A DNA stretch of 64,000 nt from Corinectria fuckeliana (taxonomy: Eukaryota; Ascomycota; Sordariomycetes; Hypocreales; Nectriaceae), in assembly GCA_019137255.1 (NCBI GenBank), contig WPDH01000100.1, positions 434,001 to 498,000 of the forward strand, read 5' to 3'. The notes under the pieces were generated by a model. It saw only the letters and a list, made by a program, of their open reading frames with translations. It was not told where the DNA came from and searched no databases. Positions 23,702 through 33,439 of the stretch are shown in pieces. Each line of letters begins with the position of its first letter. The stretch's first letter is position 1. The translations under genes and the position numbers were made by a program.

Positions 23702-24172
23702 GGTCCACAGAGGTCATTATCTCATCGAGCCATGGGCCTCGGGTTCCAGATCGAATTGGAAAGAAAGCCGTCGACGGTGAGATGTTTGCTATAATATGGA
23801 GGGCGCGTCGATGGTAAAATAGTATGCCTAGGTGGAAACGTCACCTCGACAATTAATGGATAGACCACTATATTCAGGTGTGGCGGGGAACGCGGTCGAG
23901 GAATTAGGAGACGCGTTTCCGGTAGGGAAGGTACGCCACTATAACACCCGGTGAACCGTGGGCTGTGGGGCTCGGAGTCGGGGCTTAACGCGCCTGGAGC
24001 CGGCGGAACAATCCACTATTTTCCAGGCCACGATCCACTACGGTGTCCATTCCATACGAACCCACCCGTGCTTCGTAGTTGAGAAGTTAAGACGGAAGAG
24101 TGATTGCTTCCCATCAGTGCAACTTATTTATCAATCTCCTTCCTCGTTCCATCTGATCCATATTCAACCACC
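23702..24172. other. Divergent promoter Mms22 / microprotein
   Basis: No gene of its own. Holds the upstream regions of Mms22 (-) and the microprotein (+). An ACGCGT box at 23911-23916 lies 210 bp before the Mms22 ATG. The 3' half (24,120-24,170) is C/T-rich and looks like the microprotein leader. Confidence 0.5.
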
Positions 24173-24479
24173 ATGTCTGCCTTTGAGAGGGCCTTGCCTC
24201 TTGCTCTGACTGTCTTCTGTGGTGTTATCGGAGGTCAGTCTACTCTATGAATATATTTTCTCACTCTATGCTTTGAGACTCATCGGCCTAAGCAGGATAC
24301 TACACCTTCCAGCCAGCCTTCGCAGTTGATGGGCTCCAGAAAGAAGCTGCGACACCAGGGTAATTATTCTGATTAATCTTGAAATGCTATTGAAGCCAGC
24401 GTGCTAAGAGTGTATACATTTATGAAGCGTTGAGACGAAACCCGAGCCACCGAAAAATCTGTCCTCAGCGTCAAAGTAA
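24173..24479 (+). CDS. Small single-pass membrane microprotein, 58 aa
   Basis: This gene is too short to show as one frame. I built it from three exons: 24173-24233, 24296-24359 and 24428-24479, with introns of 62 and 68 nt and standard GT donors (GTCAGT, GTAATT). The joined 177 nt encode 58 aa. It begins MSAFERALPLALTVFCGVIGG, then YYTFQPAFAVDGLQKE, and ends in a charged tail (ETKPEPPKNL). One hydrophobic helix spans about residues 8-24. The start context (CCACC before ATG) is good. Similar tiny proteins with a Leu/Ala-rich helix followed by Y-x-F-x-P-x-F occur in ascomycetes as far as I recall, but I cannot name a function. If the second intron is not used, the protein stops after 42 aa at 24361-24363. 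The last acceptor (AAG) is not ideal. Confidence 0.5.
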
Positions 24480-24986
24480 AGCCAAAGACCATCGCCCCCA
24501 AAATCTACGAGAAACCGCACAAGTGTCGTTCAGCAGTCACAAAGCTAGTACGTATCAAGGTGGGAATTGACTAGTACGACTCTGAGGAAGGGGAGTCTTG
24601 AGCCACGGCCACCAACCTCGGTGTGTGTATTATGTAGGACCAGACAGGCATGTCAAGTAAAATGGACTTCAGAACTGATAGTAGAGAACAAAACAGAATT
24701 GCATAGTCTTCATTCTCGCTGTTGTATCTCGGAGTCCATCACTTGTGTTACTTGCTCACTTAGCCGGGAGGAGCAATTACTTCCTGATTCCAGTTGCAAG
24801 AAAACTCGCCACAACAGCAGACTAACGAACAGCGAGCCAGGTTTGGTGATTCTCGGCCACGCAGACTCTAATGGAAGAGTGGCATCTTTATACGCATCAG
24901 GCTACCTTGTACAAGACCCTTGCTCGTACATCCAACCGCAAGTGCCTCGCTAGAACATATGCCATAGGCACTACTGCCAATACTTC
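24480..24986. other. Intergenic, 3' flanks
   Basis: No coding signal that I trust. One plus-strand frame (24567-24953) lacks a domain and has no splice or start support. The sequence serves as 3' flank of the microprotein (+) and of the Zn2Cys6 gene (-). Confidence 0.5.
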
Positions 24987-27232
24987 CTATACAAGAGGGG
25001 CTTCCAGACCCAAGATAATGCTATCCCAGTCAATATCATCGAGATCCATTCCGGAATCAAACTTCTCCAAGTCCGTGCCAAAGTTCCATGGCTCAGTTGA
25101 AGTCGTGGCAGGTGAGGGCCCCGGGTTAGTTGCCGACCTGGGGGTGAGAGGGAGTATATCACCTCGGCCATCTATCAAGCCTTCGCCCGGATAACTCTCT
25201 CCCATCACAGGAAAAGGCACCTTGTTCTTCTTCATCACCTGCCTCAGTAGTTCTTGGAGCCTTGTTGCTGGAATAGAATGTCCATGCGCGCCCTCTAAAA
25301 TCCTCCACACATGCGCCATCTGTTCTCGGCTCTTGGCCTTTTGTTCTGCGTCGGTTCCCAGACACAGCTCTAGCAGTAATGCTATGCTAGCTAGAAAGAC
25401 ACTGTGAAGCACGACTGTCAACCGGAGTCTGGTTGAGACAAAGGTCACGTTCTCCCTCTCTAGTTGCGCTTCTGTCTCGAGAATGACTTGTGCTGTCTTC
25501 AGACAAACCTCCCGCGAGCGTGCGTATGCAGGCTCGACAGTACCGCGGGCGAAGAAGGGTATGTGAATCTTGCAGCGTTGGCCCTGAACAAATAAGTTGA
25601 TCACATGCCGTTGCACAATGAGTCCTGGAGATCGTCGCGGGTCCGTAGACGGGAGCTTCTCCAGCTCGCTTGGTTCCATGGTGAAGAACGGCGGGATCTC
25701 CTGAATGAAAGCTTCGATCGCGTCGTCCACTTCCAGTACGAGGCTGTACCGCACTGTCTCAGGGCTTGATGCGTAGATACCCATTCGGTCAATGAAGGTT
25801 CGAGAAAGTTCTGCCAGACGGAGACGTTGAAGGAAGTAGGACATGCAGGTAGGCTCCTCGATCGGCAAACCCACGAAGCTTCCTCCCTCGGTGAGGTTCT
25901 CATCGTCAATGTTAAGAGGCCGCCTCACGGCCATTTGTTGAGGATTTATGTAGTAGGTGCCTTCGTGTGGGCCAGGAAATCGAGCCATCATCCTTTAGCC
26001 AAGCTTGTTAGGTTCTCGCTCTCGCACCTGAGGCAGCGGGAGCCACAAATAGAACTTACCAATCTGTCGCCGCAAGATACCACCATACTCTCCTCCCGAC
26101 TTCGGCCTTCAGGCCATTCCAGCGAGGTATTTGACTTACCGTAGTATTATTGGGATGGTCAATTCGATGTAGTCCCAGCTCACGAGACATTACTATCGCC
26201 TTGGAGACGATGGATCGAGCCCGGGCCGAGATGCCTCAAGGTTGAAAAGCACGAAGCTCATGAGCAGGAGTCCTTGAATGCACTCTATTGAGGCGTGTGC
26301 ATTGCGCTGTGCGTTGTCCAGGAGATCTAGAGCAGTTTTGAGCCAGAATATAGCTTGCGAATTTGCCTCTTGAAAGTTCATGAACAACTCAGTCACCTCG
26401 TCCCGAGGTGTCCACGCGTATGTGACATCGGCGCAAAGGGCAAGTAAGAAGATGACCGGTCCCAAGGGCACTTGCGTACCATTCTGCAAGGTATCGTCCT
26501 GCAAGGTGTCATAGACCTGGTCCACGAGCGTGCGCAAAGACGGGCTGTGGACAATGTGGTGGATATACGTGGTGTAGGTTAGGTATTTGTCGACGAGAAC
26601 TTTGACCTCATCACGCTGAGGCAGCCAGATGCATCTTGTTGGCTCAAAGGATAAAGAAGATGAGGGAACGGTGGAGTTTTGAAAGACATAAGATGAGGAT
26701 GACTGTGTGATTAAGCGGATGGGGCAAACACGGAAGACAATGTTCTCTGCAAGCACTGAGTCCTATAACACGGCTGATGAGCAACATGAACAGACAGTCG
26801 GCAGTAAAGCAGGGAACTCACATTCAGCTTTGGACCAAGACATGTTCGTTCCAGAAACAGGGCATCTGCTGTCAAGTTCTGAACCTTTGAGGGAAGGGGT
26901 TGAGGCAGGGGTTGTTGGGGCGTGGATAGAATGTCACTCAGACCGGGTAGAACCGCCGACTGAACTGCGGACTCGGGCTGCTTTTTCTGAACCACGAGAA
27001 GAGCCTCCAGCCTCTCTAATCGAATTAAGACATCGGACTCCGCAGACGAAATAACACTACTAGAAGCTCTCTTGGCGGCCGTGGGCTTGGCCGGGGCCTG
27101 TGGGTCCTGCAGATCGGGGCATGGCTGTCCGCGGGATGTGCAGTTGGAGCACGGGAAGACGCGACTGCACCGCAGCTTTCGCAGCCGGCAAAAGTGACAG
27201 GAAATCGGGCGCGGACGCGACTGTCGTCCCAT
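24987..27232 (-). CDS. Zn(II)2Cys6 transcription factor, frame broken by a one-base deficit
   Basis: Exons 27232-26822, 26702-26060 and 25992-24987, introns 119 and 67 nt. Residues 12-38 form a zinc cluster (C12, C15, C22, C28, C31, C38), followed by a Leu-rich linker with a short coiled coil (LIRLERLEALLVVQ). The fungal_trans middle homology region follows, including YLTYTTYIHHIVHSPSL, SRELGLHRIDHP and RRVWWYLAATDW. In exon 2, at about 26215-26230, the frame reading FVLFNLEASRPG runs into a stop. The continuation (ARARSIVSKAIVMSRELG) is in another frame, offset as if one base were missing. Summed exon lengths are 2,060 nt, one short of 687 codons. It may be a pseudogene, a sequencing error or a recent mutation. 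Divergent from an MFS gene it probably regulates. Confidence 0.8.
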
Positions 27233-27934
27233 TATCGCTCGGCCAGACAGCAGAAGTACGAAGGAGATTGAGTTGAGTGAGGGCGTGCTTGGGGGGGAAA
27301 CAATGTTAAGATCCGGTGCAGCATTCCATGATCCGCGGAGTTTCCATGGACAAAATGTCCGTGGCCCCGCGCACCGGACGACTAACAAACAACCTGCACA
27401 TCGCACAGCATGGCCACACAACTCAACTAATCAACTACGAGGATATTCTGGTCTCGGGAAAATGTATGGTTCGCAATTATGACTAAAAGAGAGAGATGTA
27501 AAAGAGTTACACCCCGTAGAGTGGGATTTTCGATGTTCCTTGGTTGTTATTTGCTGGGTTTAGCTGCACTTCTGAGGACATCTCTGGGTTCCATGGAATC
27601 CGGACGGAGACGCACAACTCGACCTCATGATCCTCGGCCGTAAAGTCAAGGGGCGGAGAATTGGTTTGATGTAAGCAACCCTCAATCTTCCAGTATGCAT
27701 CTGCGCCAGACTCCATGTCCTGTTGGCTCTCACCTGAGTCTACGACATGTCTTTATAACAAGCCTTACTCCCACCCTTCCACCGTTTCTCTCTTGCTTAG
27801 TTGTGGACCTTATACTGTTACTTTCTTATATGTGCGACTATTATCCACAAGCTCTGCGAAAGCTCCTGGTTTCTTGAACAGGTTTATTGCAGTGTTGGCC
27901 GTGCAGTTGTTGTATAATCCAATTCCTACCCACC
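27233..27934. other. Shared upstream region of the Zn2Cys6 / MFS pair
   Basis: 702 bases between two divergent start codons, with no gene. The TF-proximal side carries CGG-type sequences (listed separately). The MFS-proximal side (27,700-27,930) is C/T-rich and probably the MFS leader. Confidence 0.55.
27312..27378. promoter_or_regulatory. Possible Zn2Cys6 binding cluster
   Basis: TCCGGTGC at 27312-27319 and its exact inverse GCACCGGA at 27371-27378 flank a CCGCGG palindrome at 27333-27338. Zn2Cys6 proteins bind CGG triplets in inverted, everted or direct arrangement. The cluster lies 80-146 bp before the regulator's ATG and within the divergent promoter, so it may mediate autoregulation or control of the transporter. 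No spacing rule for this factor is known, so this is inference from motif shape. Confidence 0.3.
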
Positions 27935-29721
27935 ATGACCGTCCTGAATACCGACGAACACCTGGGGACAACCAGCACCTCAGCAATTCCCGCCGATCAA
28001 CAAATCAACCTCGACACCGGGAAGGATCTCCAGGCTGGTTCGACATCGGTTGATCTAGATGAGCCTGCTCCTCGAGACCCCAACCTCGTCGACTGGGACG
28101 GGCTAGATGACCCAGCAAACCCGCAGAATTGGTCGAAGGGAACGAAGATCATGACAGTTTGCCTTGTTTCCTCGATCACATTTGTTACGTCAGTCACAAG
28201 TCCAGGCAGTGGTACTGCTAGGAGAACCCCTCTAACATTTACAGACCACTCGCATCGTCCATTTTTGCGCCGGGCATCGAACAAGTAAGTCATGGCCGAT
28301 TTCAAGTCAACGAACCAACAGCTTGCCTCCTTCATCGTCTCCGTGTATCTACTAGGATACTCCTTCGGCCCCATGGTTCTCGCACCCTTGTCCGAGATGT
28401 ACGGCCGACTGCATATTTACAACATCTGCAATGTATCGTTCGTGGTGTTCAACATTGCGTGTGCCAAAGCCCCTAGCTTGGGTGGACTAATTGTACTTCG
28501 ACTGTTGGCTGGACTCGCGGGATGCTGTCCGCTGGCTCTCGGCGCAGGAACACTAGCCGATATGATCTCCAAGGAAAAGCGTGGAGCCGCCATGGCTTCA
28601 TGGATTATGGGGCCTATTCTAGGCCCCATCATTGGCCCTATAGGTAAGCTCTAAAGATAAGTAACGTGGACTGATAGAATTCTAACAACATATCATAGCG
28701 GGCGGATACTTGACTGAGGCGAAGAGCTGGCGTTGGTCGTTCTGGGTAGTGGCAATAGTGGTGAGTTGCTTTGCTGCAAGGTCCCTGATTCTCGGCGTTT
28801 TTTTTTCTAATGATATATCGTTACATAGGCTGGAGTTATCACCGTGGTGAACTTTATCTTCATGCGCGAGACGTATGCCTATACCATTCTCAAGCACAAG
28901 ACAAAGAGGCTTCGGAAGGAGACCGGAAACACTAAGCTTCGCTCAGCCGCCGACACTGGTCGTACAGCCCAAGAGCTGTTCACGTTTGCTATCGTGCGGC
29001 CAACCAAAATGTTGGTCTTCTCCCCTATCGTCTTCCTCCTTTCGCTCTACATGGCCATCGTCTACGGATACTTGTACCTCATCTTCACCGCCATGCCTAT
29101 TCTCTTCGAGGGTCAGTACGGGTTTTCAACCGGATCCGTGGGGCTTTCTTACCTAGGCATTGGCATCGGCTCAATCATGGGCCTCATCATTGCAGGCGCC
29201 ACATCGGACTCCCTTTCGAGGCGACTTACCAAGAAGAATGGAGGCGAGTCCAAGCCGGAGTATCGCCTGCCAGTTATGGTAATCGCCTCTTTTACCGTTC
29301 CGCTGGGTCTCTTCATGTTTAGCTGGACAGCTGAGAAGAATGAACATTGGATCCTGCCCATCATAGGAACATCGTTCCTGGGTCTCGGGATGCTGTGTGC
29401 CATGGTCGGTTCTTCCTTTCTGCTGGGGTCAACGAATGATTGTGAACGACATCTGACATGTCGCAGATGGGAACCTCGGTTTACTTGGTCGATGCATATG
29501 CTGAATACGCAGCATCCACTATGGCTGCCAGCACTGTCCTCCGCTCTCTGCTGGGAGCACTTCTTCCCTTGGCGGGACGAAAGATGTACGTCGAGCTAGG
29601 ATACGGATGGGGCACATCCCTGCTCGCATTTATCGCAGCGGCTATGATTCCAGTGCCGATAGTGTTCATCAAGTACGGCGAGAGGATCCGACAGCGAAAC
29701 CTGTTTGGTGTGGAGTTTTAA
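27935..29721 (+). CDS. MFS drug/H+ antiporter (DHA1 type), reading frame disrupted near exon 2 start
   Basis: Exons 27935-28188, 28245-28643, 28699-28760, 28829-29404 and 29467-29721. It has an acidic N-terminus ending DPNLVDWDGLDDPANPQNWS, about 12 helices, and DHA1 motifs such as GYSFGPMVLAPLSEMYGR and the antiporter motif-C-like GPILGPIIGPIAGGY. Between PGIEQ and MADFKSTNQQ the DNA reads CAA-GTAAGTC-ATG (28282-28294), four bases too many for the expected Q-V-M. Either a 37-nt intron (28285-28321) is spliced, giving 502 aa but removing conserved MADFKSTNQQ, or the gene is frameshifted (513 aa if the four bases are ignored). Relatives export fungal toxins, polyamines or drugs; the substrate here is unknown. 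Its partner is the divergent Zn2Cys6 gene. Confidence 0.82.
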
Positions 29722-30412
29722 TTGAGGGGAAGGGGGCGGACGAACGGTATGCTGAGATAGGCTGGTTTTAATGGCTGGACCCTGGTTTGTCGGCGGGTTG
29801 CGCATCCATGGGTGGACGGAAACGTCGGATGTTAATAAACCCGAATCTACTACTAATTATGTACAGATGACTTCGTACTTCGTAGATGGAACAATCCCCA
29901 ATCTTGGGTGCTTTTGGTTTAGTACGGTACAGTAGAATAGAAGTAATAATTGAGACATCGTATATGCAATTGGCTAGCCATTAAGTGCGTAGCGTCTCGT
30001 CTGGTGGTGATTCCAGACTCGAACTCTTTCACAATTTCATTATCTTTGGATGGAGTGGGCTGAGTGAATGAAGGATGCCGCCGTCATGCTCGCAGCCAAT
30101 TAGGGAAGATCAAATTCCCAATGGTCACCACTTGGGCCTAAAACGGCATGGCGGCTGAGTAATAGCACGTGATATGCACCGATAAAGGAAAGTCACCCGT
30201 GTAGCCGAGTATCTTCCGGGCTGCTGGCACGGGGCCCATCATACGATTGCTCGAATTTGCTCCGGCTTGACTCGCCCAGCAATAAACCTCGTCCCGACTG
30301 ACGAACCTCCTCCGCAACCATCTCGACCCGCCGCCTCGCGAACTTGCTCTCGAGAACCCTCCCAATTGACCTCTCCGAGCTTCCCCTTCGCCCTCGCCCG
30401 TCCACCGTCACA
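29722..30412. other. Intergenic MFS 3' flank / COX5 promoter
   Basis: No gene. A CTTCGTACTTCGTAG motif occurs at about 29871-29885, a sequence type repeated in other intergenic regions of this window. The last ~150 bases are C/T-rich and precede the COX5 start codon. Confidence 0.5.
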
Positions 30413-31285
30413 ATGCTGCGCACTTCAGCATCAAACCTGCTGCGCACGAGTCTGGTGCGCAGCTCGCCCGCCCTCGCGACCCGAGCCGCCTCCACTCACG
30501 CCATCTCCAACCCGACCCTCGCCAACATCGAGAAGCGATGGGAGGGCATGCCCCTTCAGGAGCAGGCCGACCTCTGGATGGCTCTCCGTGACCGCATGGG
30601 CGTCAACTGGAACGAGCTGACCCTCCAGGAGAAGAAAGCTGGTGCGTTGCTGAACTTGTCCACCAAAAAATACCGCCCGTGTAGCCGAGAGAGCAAGCAG
30701 CCTTGTCACCAGAAGTCACTTCACCACCACCAATTCATCCCACCTCGGAGCATCAATTTACTCCACAGCTCACCCTTGTGTCGGGGTCTTGCCAGAGCCT
30801 CAATTGCATCATGTAGTCAATTCCGTTTCCTGATTGGGTACCCGGAGCTTGGTGCAATGGCTCACAGTTGGCGAACACCCCTTGCGTTTCCCCATCGTAC
30901 GTCATGTTCCGAAAACTAACTCAAACTGTCTCAACAGCGTACTGGATTGCATTCGGTCCTCACGGCCCCCGTGCCGCCGACCCTCCCGGCAGCGGTGCCC
31001 GCGTCCTTTGGGGCGTTGCTCTCGGTCTCGGTGCCAGTATCGGCATCTTCGGTATCATCCGCTTCTTCGCCAAGCCCGTTCCTTACACCATGTCCCAGGA
31101 GTACCAGGAGCAGACCAACGAGTTCCTCATCGTAAGCCTCGCCCACATTGGGCCTCTACTGAGAAGCGCTCGACTAACGTATGCGTCTACAGAACCAAAA
31201 ATCCGACCCCTTCACCGGTATCACCTCTCCAGGCTACGCCGGCAAGGGCATGGTCCAGTCCCCTCCCAAGGGCAACACTGACTAA
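30413..31285 (+). CDS. COX5: Cytochrome c oxidase subunit V (COX4 family), mitochondrial
   Basis: Exons 30413-30641, 30938-31131 and 31193-31285 give 171 aa. The N-terminus (MLRTSASNLLRTSLVRSSP...RAAS) is a typical mitochondrial presequence rich in Arg and Ser. The mature part has the COX4-family core: ANIEKRWEGMPLQEQADLW, then LTLQEKKAAYWIAFGPHGPR, a single membrane helix (VLWGVALGLGASIGIFGII) and the matrix/IMS tail. The protein is a nuclear-encoded subunit of complex IV in the inner membrane. Both intron phases preserve the conserved KKA-AYW and LI-NQK junctions. The first intron is 296 nt, much longer than the others here. The gene converges on the mitochondrial ClpX gene. Identification is firm. 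Confidence 0.94.
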
Positions 31286-31590
31286 AGTCAACATACTACG
31301 TCCTTTTTTGTGTGCTAGAAGCTAGGGTGACTCTTAGAGACATATTCGTGTGTAAAATGACCTTGGAGCGTGGGTATGATGGAGGAGGGTTTCGAGGTGA
31401 CTCTAGAGAAATCAAGCCTTCTTGGTGTAAATACTGTACTACCACAACGGAACCCGAGTCGAGTCATTGTTTGAAATTTGTCGCCTATATTTCCAAACTC
31501 CCTCGATACGTGCATAGTCCAGTTGCCCAAAGATTCCATCTAACACACGAATCACTCCGCTCCATGCGCCTATATGTAGCATGCTGTTTT
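31286..31590. other. Convergent 3' flanks of COX5 and ClpX
   Basis: Three hundred and five bases with no gene, containing the 3' untranslated regions of two converging genes. Nothing else seen. Confidence 0.55.
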
Positions 31591-33439
31591 TCAACCACCA
31601 CTCTGCTCAGCTTCCCTATATCTTTCAAAAGTATCAGTCTGCTCAGCCTTAGCCGGATTCAGCTCCTCCTCCTGCATTCGCCTGTCCAGTTCAAAGCGGC
31701 CATCCTTGCCCCAGTATGCTGCTTTTTCTGTGCCCCTAACGCACGCCTCAGTGACGAGCACGTACGGCATTGGGGCATCAAACATTGGTTCAGCTAGGAC
31801 CCGTTCCATCTCCATTTTCAATCCCCGAGCACCAGTCTCCGACGTAGCAGCTCGCTCTGCAATGGCGTGCAATGCCTTCTCCGTAAAGTAGAGACGAGAG
31901 GGGTATGTCTCAAATAGGGCGGTGTACTGGGCCACGAGACTATTTCGAGGCTCAGTCAAGATACGGAACAGGTCATTGGTGGAGAGGGGGCTGAGTGCGC
32001 AGATGTTGTGCAGTCGGCCGATTAGTTCCGGGATGAAGCCAAAGGCCTGGAGATCTGTAGGAGTGGCGAGGTCTAGTGGTGTGAAAGACGAAGCAGAGAG
32101 GGCGGTATGGTGTGGGAGATGGGTATATGACTCTGGGGGGAGAACCTGCTTGCTACCAGACATCGTCGAGCGACCGCGGAGCTCACCTCCAAAGCCCATA
32201 GATGGTCTGGCCACCCGTCTCAGGATGGCCTTGTCCAGCCCGACGAACGCACCGCAAAAGACAAATAAGATGTTGCTGGTATCGATTGTATACTGGTCGA
32301 CCTTACCGCTTGGCGGGGCAGCTTGGGGCGAAGAGGAAGATGACCCCGTAGAGTTATAGTTGGTTGTAATAGGCGGTGTTGACCTAGACGAGCGGTTGTC
32401 TTTGACATTGATGGTGACTCTAGTTCCTTCGACGAGCTTCAAGAGGGCTTGTTGTACACCTTCACCACCAACATCTCGACCAGTGGTGGACTCCCTCCTA
32501 GCAATTTTGTCAAACTCGTCCAAAACAACAATTCCGTGTTCGGTAGCTTTTATATCGTAGTTCGCTTCGATTAGGAGTCGCTCGATGCACGTCTCGACGT
32601 CTTGTCCTATGTACCCAGCTTGAGTGAAGGAGTTGCAATCGCAGATTGAAAAAGGAACGTTTATCTTCTTGCTCAAGGTTCTACAAGTCATCAGCCAGTC
32701 ATCAATCAACGGACTGAATAGAGCAAAGGGAAGCACACTCTAGGATATAAGTCTTGCCAACACCAGTTGGTCCTATCAACAAGAGATTGCTCTTGTCGAT
32801 CTTGACGTGTTCAGCGATCGAAGGGTCGTCTGGGTGGTATAGAAGGTCGGGAGTATCTTCTCCGACCTCATTGCTATCATGAAGTTGACGGACAGACTCG
32901 TTGTGGCCTGGAAACTCATCTTGAGAATTATCAGCGGTGTATCTCGCAGGAACATAACCAAGCACACACTGACCTTCGACAGGGTGCATCTCACGACGCT
33001 TCTGATGCAGCTCCCGGTCCCTAGCAAATTTCTGGCGCATCGCCTTGTCGCGCCTATTCCGGTCTTCGTGCTCATTCTGGTGCCTCCGGCGGAGGCTCTG
33101 GTAATGGTTGAAGATAGTAGAGCAAATGGTCTTCTTGGCGCGGTCCTGGCCAACAACGTAGTCGTCCACGCGCTTCTTCAAGTCGCGGGGATAGAAATGC
33201 GGGACGCCGAAGTTGGCCTTGCTGAACATGGGCCCCCGCCCGGAATCGATTGAAGGATCATACGTGCCGGTGAAGCCAGAGTTGAAGTCGGTAGTCCGTC
33301 GAGAGGCGGCCAGACAGCGGGAGATGGAGAGCTGGCGAAAAGGATGGGGAGCAGGTCGGAGCAGCGGTCGAAGGAGAGGGTTCGAAATATAGCGGAGGGC
33401 GCGAGGGGCGCGAGGAAGCACCCTAACGGAGGGCGACAT
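31591..33439 (-). CDS. MCX1: Mitochondrial ATP-dependent unfoldase ClpX
   Basis: Exons 33439-32739 and 32680-31591 with a 58-nt intron give 596 aa. The start at 33439 yields MSPSVRVLPRAPRALRY, a mitochondrial presequence; a longer upstream frame lacks such a signal. Motifs: Walker A GPTGVGKT (223-230), pore loop GYIGQD (256-261; GYVGED in bacterial ClpX), Walker B VVLDEFDKI (285-293), sensor region FVFCGAF, loop SMGFGG matching the ClpP-docking IGF loop, EFIPELIGRLH-type box, and TEPRNSLVAQY. A Ser/Pro-rich insert follows VTINVKDN. The N-terminal zinc-binding domain of bacterial ClpX is absent, as in other mitochondrial forms. It unfolds matrix proteins, with or without ClpP. Neighbours are also metabolic or mitochondrial. 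Confidence 0.92.

Noticed and set aside
27263..27421. Extended start for the first Zn2Cys6 factor
   Set aside because: The zinc cluster normally lies near the N-terminus, and MGRQSRPRPISC at 27232 has this layout; the upstream codons coincide with the divergent promoter.
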